Below are positions 45,401-54,288 of a DNA stretch of 64,000 bases, in pieces. Both the position numbers and the translations under genes were made by a program. The DNA comes from an uncultured Lachnospiraceae bacterium (GTDB taxonomy: Bacteria > Bacillota > Clostridia > Lachnospirales > Lachnospiraceae): contig CACZBD010000014.1 of assembly GCA_902779305.1 (NCBI GenBank), forward strand, positions 1 to 64,000, given 5' to 3'. The first letter of the stretch is position 1. The number at the start of each line of letters is the position of its first letter. The notes below the pieces were generated by a model. That model made no database searches, was not told where the DNA came from, and saw only the letters and a program-made list of their open reading frames with translations.

Positions 45401-45406
45401 TATAAT
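45401..45406 (+). promoter_or_regulatory. Extended -10 promoter of the InlB-repeat protein gene
   Basis: A perfect TATAAT preceded by TGA (TG one base upstream), about 70 bases before the start codon. The -35 region TGTCAC is weak. Confidence 0.55.
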
Positions 45407-45473
45407 TTTTTTCAACAACATAGATATCTGTAACCGAAGGATCGGGTTTAATACGAGAGGGAGAGCTCAATTT

Positions 45474-48400
45474 ATGAAACGGATCATATCTATCTTTTTT
45501 GCGGTATTCCTAAGCTTATCGATGCTGGCGCAGGAAGTGCCTGTCTATGCTTCACAGCCGGATATTCAGTCCGGTGATATTTCATTGGAAGAAACGGATG
45601 AAAATGGGATTTCCGAAGAACCTGTTGAAGAGGTTTTGGAAGAGCCTGTCGAAGAGGCAGCAGAAGAGGTTGTCGAAGAGGCTGATGAGGCCTATATGTC
45701 ATCGGAACTGCTTGGGGAAGTCGAATCCTATACTGTGAAGTTTAATGCAAACAATGGCACTTCTGAATCCAACACACAGAAATTCATTATCGGAGAGCCT
45801 CAACAACTAAATACGAATAAATTTACCAAAACGGGATACAAATTTGACAGTTGGAATACAGATGAGGACGGGCAAGGAGATACATATACAAATGGTGAAA
45901 TGATCGTAGCGGAAATTGGTCCTGCAGGCAGCACGGTCAATCTTTATGCGCAATGGAAAGCACAGACCTATGACGTATTCTTTGACGCGAACGGTGGAAA
46001 ATGCACGAAAACCGAATCAACGGTGACTTATGATCAGAAATACGGTGTGTTGCCGGTTCCGACCAAAGACAATTATACGTTTCTTGGCTGGTTTACGGAA
46101 CTGAACGGGGGTACACAGATCAAGGAAAGCGATCAGGTTCAAATCACTGATGCCTTGAGTTTATATGCGCATTGGATAGGAAATAAATACACGATCAAAT
46201 TTGATGCGGCAGGTGGTGAATGTGATACAACGATAATGGATGTCACATATGACCAGCTTTACGGTACATTGCCGGTTCCTACCAGAGAGAATTACACGTT
46301 TCTCGGCTGGTATACGGAATCAGTATATGGTAATGAGATTACAGCCGATGATAAAGTGAAGATCACAAAAGATCGCACCTTGTATGCGCATTGGAGAGGT
46401 GTAACGGTTAAAGTCATTCTTCATCCGAATGATCCCGATGATCCTGAAAATGTGGAGTCAGAAGGTGTTATTCTCACACCCAGAGAGAAAACTGTATACT
46501 TTATGGGTACATATGAAACACTTCCGAAACCGGAAAAAGCAAAGTATCGTTTTTTGGGATGGTATACAAAAAAGGAGGGTGGCAATCGGATAATTGCATC
46601 TTCAACTGTTGCCGATAATAAAGAGCACACTTTATATGCACATTGGTTGAAAAAAGAGTATAAGATTACATTCAATCCAAATGGCGGAACATTTCAGACA
46701 GAAAAATATAAGACAGACGAGGAAGGGAAATATTATAAGATTGTTGGATATCAGGAAAAATATGGTGATTTGCCCAAAGAAAACGATGATATCACGAATA
46801 CCGGCTACACACTGGATGGATGGTTCGTCGGTTATGGAAACAGCGAACAGATTACGGAAGATACAGATGTAACAATCACTGCGAATCAGATCCTGTATGC
46901 GCATTGGAGAGGTGTGTCGAAAACAGTAACTCTGAATCCTGTGGGCGGAACCGTTTCATCCGAAACCGTCACAGTCACCTATGCTGGGAAATACATGCTT
47001 CCGACACCGGAGAAAGAAGGCAATTCCTTCCTTGGCTGGTTTACCGAAGAAACCGGCGGCACACAGGTCAGAACTGGTGATGAGGCTAGACTTCTGACAG
47101 ATATCACCTTATACGCCCATTGGAAAGCGCTCACCTATTATGCATTCTACAATGCCAACGGCGGAGAACTGAAAGAACAGGGCAAGAATGTTACATTCGG
47201 GCAGGCTTACGGAACGCTGCCGACACCAACCAGAGAGGGATATGGATTTGGCGGCTGGTATGTGGGCGAGAACCTTGTAAATGCGGACACAAAGGTTTCG
47301 ACAGCAGGCAGTCATACGTTGGTTGCACACTGGAATTCCAATAACCCGACGATCTATTTTGACGGAAACGGCGGAACGGTTCCCGCAGGAGAAGAGAGTA
47401 AGACGGTCACCTATGCCGAGCCTTACGGCGAACTTCCGGAGGCGACTAGGCAGTGCTATGATTTTACCGGCTGGTTTACCGAAGCAGAAGGCGGAGAAGA
47501 GATCACGGCAGATTCCATCGTGGATGTTGCCTCCGCGCAGACACTTTATGCGCATTGGACGGGAAAAGAATATACCATCTCGTTTAACGGAAATGGCGGC
47601 ACCTGTTTCCCGGTCACTAAGAAAGTTTACTATGATGCAACTTACGGAACACTGCCCACAGCAAGCCGGACGGGACATCACTTTACCGGCTGGTTTACCG
47701 AAGCAGAAGGCGGTGAGGAAGTCAAGGCGGATACGGTCGTATCGACCGATAATCTGGATCCCGAAGCGTCAGAACACAAACTCTTTGCGCACTGGGAGGC
47801 CGCAGAATACACGGTTTCTTTCAGACCGAACGGCGGAACGGTTCCTGTGGGAAAAGAGAGCAAGACCGTGACTTTCGGCCAGCCTTACGGGGAACTGCCG
47901 GAACCGACACGCACAGGGAATAATTTCGGTGGCTGGTATTTGGGGAATCCGGAAACCGGGACGTTGGTGGAAGCAACCACGACCGTGGCAACGGGGGCTG
48001 ATCACGATCTGACTGCGAAGTGGCTCGGACGTCCTTATACCGTGACCTTTGACGTGAACGGCGGGGATGAACTGCCCGAAGAAGAGCGCACAAAGACCGT
48101 TTATTATAAGGAAAACTACGGCTCCCTGCCGGTTCCTTCCAGGGAAGGCTTTGATTTCAAGGGCTGGTATACCGGAAGTGAGGGCGGAAACCAGATCAAT
48201 CCCACGACAAAGGTGAGCGTGGACGCAGATCATACCATTTATGCCAAATGGTCGGCGATCCGCTGCAAAGTTGACTTTTATGCGAACGGCGGAAACTGGA
48301 ACGGCAGTCCCACCAGGAAACTGGATACGGACTGGAACACAAAATTCGACACCGACAGGCTGATCGCGCCGAAATATAAGAAGCACGCGTTCACAGACTG

Positions 48401-50351
48401 GTATAAGGACCCGGAATGCACCGAATTGTTTGATTTTGACCAGGTGATCAAAACAGATGTGAAGATCTATGCCGGATGGGAAGAACTGCATTTGAGCGGC
48501 TTTGACATCAAGGGTCTGGAGGGACCGTTCTACTATACCGGAAAAGCGATCAAGCCGGTTGTGACGGTTTATGACTATGATCACGACTATGACATTCCGC
48601 TTGTTTCAGGCAAAGATTATACGCTGAGTTTCAAGAACAACACAAATGCCGGGATCGCTACGGTGACGGTAAAAGGCAAAGGCAATTATTCGGGAACGCA
48701 GTCCAAAGACTTTCAGATCATTGCAAAGGATATTACCGGGGATGAATTTGCGGCAGAGGATGTCTATCTGGAATACTCAGGTAAGGGCAGAAGACCTGCA
48801 CCGACCCTTACGAAGAACGGCAGAGCACTGAAGGCAAATAAAGAGTATAAGCTGTATTGGGTGAACGAAGAGGGTGTGGAAGGTGGCCTGATCAAAGCCC
48901 CCGGCACTTACCCAATAAAAATCACCGGATATGGGAATTACACGGGAGAGCGGATCATTGATTATGTGATCATCGAGCGTTCCGAGCGCCTGATCTCAAA
49001 GGCCTGGGCGAATGCAGCAAACAGGGAATACGACGGAACGCCGGCAGAACCGAAAGTCCGTGTGAGCTGGGAAGGCAATCCCCTGACAGTTGATGAGGAT
49101 TATTATATCCTCTGGCCGGGACAGAATGTGTCATCGGATCCAATAGATTTCGATGTCATGACCAATGCCGGAACCGTAACGATCAGGATCGTCGGAAAAG
49201 GAAGATACGTCGGTGTCAAGAAGGCTACCTACAGGATTTTGGGACAGACGATCCTGACATCCTGGATCATGGGAATGGCTGCCAAATATGAATATACCGG
49301 CGGCGAGATCCAGCCTCTCGGGGCGGCAGACAATGACGAGAGCCTCGGAACGGCGGCCATCTATGCGCCAAACGGCTATAAACTGGTCAAGGGTACAGAT
49401 TACACGATCAAATACACGAAAGACATCGTCAATGCAGGCGAGGTCACGGTAACGGTTACCGGAAAGGGACGGTTCCAGGGAACGGTTTCCAAGACCTATA
49501 AGATCGTTGCCGCACCGATCAACGTGCTGACCTATACGAAGCCGGAAGGGGTAGATACGATCAGCGTGAAATACGAAAAGGGCGGCAACGAACCGAGACT
49601 GCAGGGCGTCAGGATCAACGGAAGTCTTGCAGTGGAAGGCAGGGATTATACGCTGGCCTTTAAGAACAATAAGAAAGTCGGTCAGGCATCCATGATCTTT
49701 ACCGGATGCGGCAATTTTAAAGGAAAGTACACCGTACCGTTCAATATTGTAAGACAGGAACTGGGGGATGTTGCCGCCGTACATATCATTCTTTCGGATG
49801 CGCCAAATGGCGGGAAGCCCGGCGGCCATGAGATCACACCGATCTTAAGAGACTTAAGGACCAACCAGCTGCTCGATTCGAAAGATTATTCACAAAAGAT
49901 CCGTTATCTTTACGTGAAATCCATGGAGGTCACAAACCGGATCAATAAGACGGAGATCAAAGTCAAGCGGTTTGCCGGAAGACCCGTGGAACCGGGCGAT
50001 ATCGTTCCCGTCGGAGCGGAACTGAATGTGGAGATCGACGGGGCCGGCAACTTCAGCGGAACGGCCAAGGCAGGCAAGATCAAGGTCAAGGCAAGGGATC
50101 TTGGCAGGGAAAAAGTCGTGATCTATGACAAATACTATAACGGAAGCGCGGTCACGCTGACCAAAGACGATATCGTCTTCAGGGGCGGTACCCTGATGCC
50201 GCCGACCAAAGACGATTATAACATTGTCGGATATGCCAACAATACGGCAAAGGGAACCGCAACGGTGATCCTGAAAGGTACAGGCGAAACATTTGGCGGC
50301 ATTAAGAAAGTAAACTTCAAGATCAAACAGCGAACGGTGATCTTTCCGTAA
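45474..50351 (+). CDS. Large secreted InlB B-repeat / MBG-repeat surface protein
   Basis: The 1625-residue protein has a signal peptide (cleavage near VYAS, about 27), an acidic Glu/Val-rich linker (about 30-85) and twelve tandem InlB B-type repeats (about 88-1000). Each repeat starts with a strand ending in N.NGG and ends with LYAHW or a variant. About seven MBG-like modules follow (YTGKAIKP, GKGNYSGT and relatives; about 1005-1625). The end is RTVIFP, with no LPXTG, GW or S-layer motif. It resembles adhesins or wall-associated proteins of gut Clostridia. The early repeats are visibly more AT-rich than the later part. Confidence 0.87.
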   Translation: MKRIISIFFAVFLSLSMLAQEVPVYASQPDIQSGDISLEETDENGISEEPVEEVLEEPVEEAAEEVVEEADEAYMSSELLGEVESYTVKFNANNGTSESNTQKFIIGEPQQLNTNKFTKTGYKFDSWNTDEDGQGDTYTNGEMIVAEIGPAGSTVNLYAQWKAQTYDVFFDANGGKCTKTESTVTYDQKYGVLPVPTKDNYTFLGWFTELNGGTQIKESDQVQITDALSLYAHWIGNKYTIKFDAAGGECDTTIMDVTYDQLYGTLPVPTRENYTFLGWYTESVYGNEITADDKVKITKDRTLYAHWRGVTVKVILHPNDPDDPENVESEGVILTPREKTVYFMGTYETLPKPEKAKYRFLGWYTKKEGGNRIIASSTVADNKEHTLYAHWLKKEYKITFNPNGGTFQTEKYKTDEEGKYYKIVGYQEKYGDLPKENDDITNTGYTLDGWFVGYGNSEQITEDTDVTITANQILYAHWRGVSKTVTLNPVGGTVSSETVTVTYAGKYMLPTPEKEGNSFLGWFTEETGGTQVRTGDEARLLTDITLYAHWKALTYYAFYNANGGELKEQGKNVTFGQAYGTLPTPTREGYGFGGWYVGENLVNADTKVSTAGSHTLVAHWNSNNPTIYFDGNGGTVPAGEESKTVTYAEPYGELPEATRQCYDFTGWFTEAEGGEEITADSIVDVASAQTLYAHWTGKEYTISFNGNGGTCFPVTKKVYYDATYGTLPTASRTGHHFTGWFTEAEGGEEVKADTVVSTDNLDPEASEHKLFAHWEAAEYTVSFRPNGGTVPVGKESKTVTFGQPYGELPEPTRTGNNFGGWYLGNPETGTLVEATTTVATGADHDLTAKWLGRPYTVTFDVNGGDELPEEERTKTVYYKENYGSLPVPSREGFDFKGWYTGSEGGNQINPTTKVSVDADHTIYAKWSAIRCKVDFYANGGNWNGSPTRKLDTDWNTKFDTDRLIAPKYKKHAFTDWYKDPECTELFDFDQVIKTDVKIYAGWEELHLSGFDIKGLEGPFYYTGKAIKPVVTVYDYDHDYDIPLVSGKDYTLSFKNNTNAGIATVTVKGKGNYSGTQSKDFQIIAKDITGDEFAAEDVYLEYSGKGRRPAPTLTKNGRALKANKEYKLYWVNEEGVEGGLIKAPGTYPIKITGYGNYTGERIIDYVIIERSERLISKAWANAANREYDGTPAEPKVRVSWEGNPLTVDEDYYILWPGQNVSSDPIDFDVMTNAGTVTIRIVGKGRYVGVKKATYRILGQTILTSWIMGMAAKYEYTGGEIQPLGAADNDESLGTAAIYAPNGYKLVKGTDYTIKYTKDIVNAGEVTVTVTGKGRFQGTVSKTYKIVAAPINVLTYTKPEGVDTISVKYEKGGNEPRLQGVRINGSLAVEGRDYTLAFKNNKKVGQASMIFTGCGNFKGKYTVPFNIVRQELGDVAAVHIILSDAPNGGKPGGHEITPILRDLRTNQLLDSKDYSQKIRYLYVKSMEVTNRINKTEIKVKRFAGRPVEPGDIVPVGAELNVEIDGAGNFSGTAKAGKIKVKARDLGREKVVIYDKYYNGSAVTLTKDDIVFRGGTLMPPTKDDYNIVGYANNTAKGTATVILKGTGETFGGIKKVNFKIKQRTVIFP

Positions 50352-50391
50352 GCGTGAAAATCACCCGCTCCAAAAAATTTTGGATCAGGGG

Positions 50392-50420
50392 TTGACAAGT
50401 TAGCCAAGACTAATTATACT
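50392..50420 (+). promoter_or_regulatory. Strong promoter with DtxR-like box, upstream of candidate small RNA
   Basis: TTGACA (50392-50397), 17 bases, TATACT (50415-50420). The spacer contains GTTAGCC...CTAA; hand alignment of 50395-50413 to the iron-box consensus of DtxR/IdeR gives 13 of 19 matches. A second GCTAACC half-site lies at 50440-50446. Metal control is inference. Confidence 0.55.
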
Positions 50421-50426
50421 GTAACC

Positions 50427-50530
50427 ATAGTAAGTCAACGCTAACCGATGCGGTGGGCGCAAATACTGTAAACCTCCAACCAAATATTTTCATTTTTGAG
50501 ATCCCCCGCGGCAGCAGGGGATCTTTTTTT
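50427..50530 (+). ncRNA. Candidate small RNA of about 104 nt with anti-Shine-Dalgarno segment
   Basis: The transcript expected from the promoter at 50392 runs about 104 bases to a strong terminator. The only reading frame inside starts at ATG 50448, codes for seven residues (MRWAQIL) and has no ribosome site. The segment AACCTCCAACC (50471-50481) could pair with GGAGG ribosome sites, though part of it may pair with GGTGGG at 50452-50457 in the same RNA. I do not recognise it as 6S, SRP or tmRNA. The whole gap 50352-50659 holds this unit, a CCAAAA/TTTTGG repeat before it and a possible promoter for the next gene after it. Confidence 0.5.
50500..50530 (+). terminator. Rho-independent terminator of the candidate small RNA
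   Basis: GATCCCC (50500-50506) pairs with GGGGATC (50517-50523) and the final T begins a run of about eight T. It lies 130 bases upstream of the next gene, so it cannot be that gene's own terminator. Confidence 0.85.
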
Positions 50531-50544
50531 CGGTTCGATTTGGG

Positions 50545-50603
50545 GATACACAAATAAGATATTTTGTGTTATTGTATTAAGCGAGGGCAAGATATAGTAT
50601 AAG
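50545..50603 (+). promoter_or_regulatory. Possible promoter and inverted repeat before the J-domain gene
   Basis: An imperfect inverted repeat ATACACAAAT...TTTTGTGTTAT (about 50546-50572) precedes TATAGT (50593-50598) or TATAAG (50598-50603). No -35 fits well, so the exact promoter is uncertain. Confidence 0.35.
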
Positions 50604-50659
50604 AAACCGTGCTTTGTATCATTTCTCATCGTTTTTGAATACTGAGGGGAGTATTTGAA

Positions 50660-51568
50660 ATGGAAGACCGTATAGAACAGATGATCTGGGAGCGGATCAA
50701 CGCGACGATCGATGCGAATGAAGCGGTGTCGCGTACGGAGGCTGAAGAGACGCACACGGAAGAGAATGCAGCCACTGAGGAAGCATTTGCCGGGCCGAAT
50801 TTTATCCTGGTGGAATCCGTGGGATCCGCCGAACCCGTCGAACCTGTTGAATCCGTTGAATCCTTCGCTTTTGCAGCGGATGTACAGGATGCAGGCAGCA
50901 AGGAAGAGGAAGCGGAAACAGAACTGTCTGAGAATAAAACGGCTGAGGCGGTGGCTTTGGAGCAGGATCCTGACCGGGCAGAATCGGTTTATGTGGCGGA
51001 TCCTGATGATGAATACGACATTACCGACAGGATCAAGGCGGCAGACGATGAGGAAGAGATCCAGGAGATCAAACACTGGCTGTTCAAAGAGAACATCCGC
51101 TTAAGAGGCATCAGGCTCGAACTTCAGGAAATGCGGACTGAACTGGAAGAGGAGAAACGCACCCAGGAGGAAGACAGGCGCATCTACTTTAACCATATCG
51201 CGCAGGAACGCAAGCAGATCCATCTGGATGAAGAAATGGTTGCCGAGAAACTTGCGATCATTAAGAGGGGCTTTGCGGAACTGGATGCGGACCGCAGAGA
51301 GCTGAAAGAACGTGAACAGCGCCTTGCCGCCAAAGAAGCGATCCTTGAGACCAAACTGAAATACAGCTACACCGCGGAAAACCCGGAAGTGACGGATGCC
51401 CTGTTCCTTGGTGTCACCAGTTATCTGACGCTGAAGAAACGCTATAAAGACCTGATGAAGATGTATCATCCGGACAGCATGGGCGGCAGCACGGATATGG
51501 TCGTTGCGATCAACCGGTCCTATGACAAACTGCTGAAGCAGTACGGAAAGAACAGGGAAATCCTCTGA
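50660..51568 (+). CDS. J-domain protein with acidic N-terminus and C-terminal HPD motif
   Basis: The 302-residue protein has a strongly acidic, low-complexity first half (about 1-130, rich in Glu and Ala), a long coiled coil (about 135-240) and a C-terminal J-like domain. That domain has HPD at 270-272 inside KRYKDLMKMYHPDSMGGSTD, the motif that stimulates DnaK. Having the J-domain last, with no zinc or client domains, is unlike classic DnaJ. It may recruit Hsp70 to a specific partner. No signal peptide is visible. Confidence 0.83.
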   Translation: MEDRIEQMIWERINATIDANEAVSRTEAEETHTEENAATEEAFAGPNFILVESVGSAEPVEPVESVESFAFAADVQDAGSKEEEAETELSENKTAEAVALEQDPDRAESVYVADPDDEYDITDRIKAADDEEEIQEIKHWLFKENIRLRGIRLELQEMRTELEEEKRTQEEDRRIYFNHIAQERKQIHLDEEMVAEKLAIIKRGFAELDADRRELKEREQRLAAKEAILETKLKYSYTAENPEVTDALFLGVTSYLTLKKRYKDLMKMYHPDSMGGSTDMVVAINRSYDKLLKQYGKNREIL

Positions 51569-51634
51569 CAGGCTGTCTTTTCGTGAACTGAGATCATAGA
51601 TACATTTCCCAAAAATAGACAAATATTCACACAA

Positions 51635-51663
51635 AGAGCCATATACCATGGCTCTTTTTTTCT
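51635..51663 (+). terminator. Rho-independent terminator after the J-domain gene
   Basis: AGAGCCAT pairs perfectly with ATGGCTCT around ATACC and is followed by a run of T. It separates the J-domain gene from the chitobiose locus. Confidence 0.88.
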
Positions 51664-51723
51664 TTATAATCAAGATCAGAAACAGGATCACAGGTAAATT
51701 GGGAAGGTATGGGGTAAAGTTTT

Positions 51724-54165
51724 ATGCGATACGGACATTTTGATGATGCAAACAGGGAATATGTGATCGACAGAGTCGACCTGCCGACCTCCTGGACGAA
51801 TTATCTGGGTGTGGAGGATCTGGTGGCAGTGGTCAATCACACGGCAGGAGGGTATCTCTTCTACAAATCGCCGGAATACCACAGGATCAGCAGGTTTCGG
51901 GGAAACGGCGTACCGATGGACCGTCCGGGGTTCTATGTGTATATCCGGGACAATGAAAGCAGCGACGCGTGGTCTGTTTCCTGGCAGCCTGTCGGAAAAA
52001 GCCTTGATGAGGCGGCCTACAGCTGCCGTCACGGCCTTTCCTATTCCGTTTTTGCCTGCGACTATGCGGGGATCCATGCTGAGCAGACCCTGTTCATCCC
52101 AAGAGGCGATGCGGTACAACTTTGGGATGTCAGGCTCCGGAATGACACGGACCGGGTCAGGGATCTGTCCCTGTTTTCCTATCTGGAGTTCTCTTTTCAT
52201 CACGTGATGATCGACAATATCAATTTCCAGATGAGCCTGTACGCGGCAGGATCCTCTTATGAAGACGGGATCATCGAGGAAGACCTGTTCTATGAGGAAA
52301 ACGGATATCAGTTCTTTACGGCAGACTTTGAGCCGGACGGGTTTGACTGCATGCGGGACGCATTTCTTGGCACCTATCATACGGAAACGGATCCGCAGGC
52401 CGTGTTAAGCGGCCACTGCAGCGGTTCCTTCGAGAAGGGCGGGAATCACTGCGGCAGCCTGCAAAAGGATCTGACGCTTGCCCCACATTCGGAAACGCGC
52501 GTTATTTTTATGCTCGGCGAAGGAAACAGGGCAGCCGGAAAGATTATACGGAAAAAGTATTCCGATCATGCGGCTGTGGACGCATCATTTTCGGATCTGA
52601 AGTCGTTTTGGGATGAAAAATGCAATAAACTGCAGATCAAAACGCCGAACGAAGGGATGAATACCCTGATCAATATCTGGACGCTGTATCAGTCGGAGAT
52701 CAATGTGAAATTCAGCCGCTTTGCCTCCTTTATCGAGGTGGGCGGCAGAGTCGGCCTCGGCTACCGCGATACGGCCCAGGATTCCATGACGGTGATCCAC
52801 GCTGACCCAGAAACCTGCAAAATGCGGATCCTGCAGCTGCTCCGCGGACTGACGAGCGAAGGTTACGGCCTCCATCTGTTTCAGCCGGAATGGTTTATGG
52901 AGGAGGAAAAGACACAGTCTTTCAAATCACCGACGGTGATCCCGAGGCCTGACAAGGCGTCGATCATTCATGGACTGGAGGACGCCTGCTCAGATGATGC
53001 GCTCTGGCTGATACCCTCGATCGTGGAATATGTAAAAGAAACAGGCGACTTTGGCTTAATCGATCTCAAGCTTCCTTATGCGGATATCTATATTACGGCG
53101 CAGGAAGAAAAAGAAGCCGGAAACTGCAGAGCGGAAATGCCGGCAGAGTCGGTTTACGAACACATGAAGCGGATCCTTGATTTTTCCGAAAAACAGGTCG
53201 GGAAAAGCGGGGTCTGCAAAGGTCTTCGCGCGGACTGGAACGACTGCCTGAACCTTGGCGGCGGCGAGAGCGCACTGGTAAGTTTCCTGCATTACAGAGC
53301 GTTGGATTGTTTCGTGGAACTTGCGAAGGAACTTGGACGGTCGGAAGACGTTTCGCACTATGAACAGGTGCGGGAACATGTGAAAAAGGTGGCGGATGAG
53401 AAACTCTGGGACGGTGACTGGTATGTGCGCGGTTTCACCGCAAGCGGCAGAAAGATCGGCTGCAGTAAGGACCGGGAAGGCAGAGTCCATTTAGAGTCCA
53501 ATGCCTGGGCGGTGCTTTCCGGGATCGCGGATAAAGAAAAGGCTGAAAAAACGATGCAGGCGATCGATGAATATCTGTATACACCATACGGTCTGCTGCT
53601 GAACACGCCGAGCTACACGGTGCCGGATGACGAGATCGGGTTTGTGACGAGGGTTTATCCGGGACTAAAAGAGAATGGCGCAATCTTCTCGCATCCCAAT
53701 CCCTGGGCACAGGCAGCGGCCTGCCGGATCGGAAGAGGAGATCTTGCGATGAAATTCTATAATGCGCTCTGCCCTTACTATCAGAATGACAGGATCGAGA
53801 TCCGGGAATCGGAGCCTTATTCCTACTGCCAGTTCATAGCCGGTAAGGATCATACGGCATTCGGAAGAGCCAGACATCCGTTTATGACGGGATCGGGCGG
53901 ATGGTCGTATTTTGCGGCTACACATGATATCCTGGGGATCCGTCCGGATTTCCACGGCCTGAATGTGGATCCGTGTATCCCGGCAGACTGGGACGGCTTT
54001 GAAGCAGACAGGGTGTTCCGCGGCGCGACTTACCATATCACGGTGGAGAATCCGGATCATGTGATGAAAGGCGTGGCAAAGATCATCGTGGACGGGCAGG
54101 AGGCATTAAAGATCCCCGCGTTCGCACCGGGAAGTGAACACAGCGTCCGGCTGATCATGGGATGA
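51724..54165 (+). CDS. chbP: N,N'-diacetylchitobiose phosphorylase (GH94)
   Basis: The 813-residue protein resembles Vibrio chitobiose phosphorylase along its length, from the first residues (YGHFDDANREYVI) through SWQPVGKSLDEA, FIEVGGRVGLGYRDTAQDS and KGLRADWNDCLNLGGGES. The catalytic acid is probably Asp507, the second Asp of DWND. The reaction splits N,N'-diacetylchitobiose with phosphate into GlcNAc-1-phosphate and GlcNAc, saving ATP. There is no signal peptide, so it acts on imported disaccharide. The following mutase, importer and NagA genes complete the pathway, which supports this specificity over cellobiose. Confidence 0.9.
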   Translation: MRYGHFDDANREYVIDRVDLPTSWTNYLGVEDLVAVVNHTAGGYLFYKSPEYHRISRFRGNGVPMDRPGFYVYIRDNESSDAWSVSWQPVGKSLDEAAYSCRHGLSYSVFACDYAGIHAEQTLFIPRGDAVQLWDVRLRNDTDRVRDLSLFSYLEFSFHHVMIDNINFQMSLYAAGSSYEDGIIEEDLFYEENGYQFFTADFEPDGFDCMRDAFLGTYHTETDPQAVLSGHCSGSFEKGGNHCGSLQKDLTLAPHSETRVIFMLGEGNRAAGKIIRKKYSDHAAVDASFSDLKSFWDEKCNKLQIKTPNEGMNTLINIWTLYQSEINVKFSRFASFIEVGGRVGLGYRDTAQDSMTVIHADPETCKMRILQLLRGLTSEGYGLHLFQPEWFMEEEKTQSFKSPTVIPRPDKASIIHGLEDACSDDALWLIPSIVEYVKETGDFGLIDLKLPYADIYITAQEEKEAGNCRAEMPAESVYEHMKRILDFSEKQVGKSGVCKGLRADWNDCLNLGGGESALVSFLHYRALDCFVELAKELGRSEDVSHYEQVREHVKKVADEKLWDGDWYVRGFTASGRKIGCSKDREGRVHLESNAWAVLSGIADKEKAEKTMQAIDEYLYTPYGLLLNTPSYTVPDDEIGFVTRVYPGLKENGAIFSHPNPWAQAAACRIGRGDLAMKFYNALCPYYQNDRIEIRESEPYSYCQFIAGKDHTAFGRARHPFMTGSGGWSYFAATHDILGIRPDFHGLNVDPCIPADWDGFEADRVFRGATYHITVENPDHVMKGVAKIIVDGQEALKIPAFAPGSEHSVRLIMG

Positions 54166-54288
54166 CAGCAGGCAGTGCCTGGACGTAAGATCCGGCGCGC
54201 AAGAGCTGTATAAAAAGCTAAATGTCGATTTAATATAGCGTTTGTTATTCTATAAATGCAGTAAATACGGGGATTTCAGGAGGAGGAT

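Noticed and set aside
45474..50351. Sortase LPXTG anchor on the InlB-repeat protein
   Set aside because: The C-terminus ends in RTVIFP with no LPXTG, hydrophobic segment or charged tail.
50448..50471. Seven-residue reading frame in the candidate small RNA as a leader peptide
   Set aside because: No ribosome site precedes it, the codons show no amino-acid bias expected of an attenuator, and the terminator is 130 bases from the next gene.
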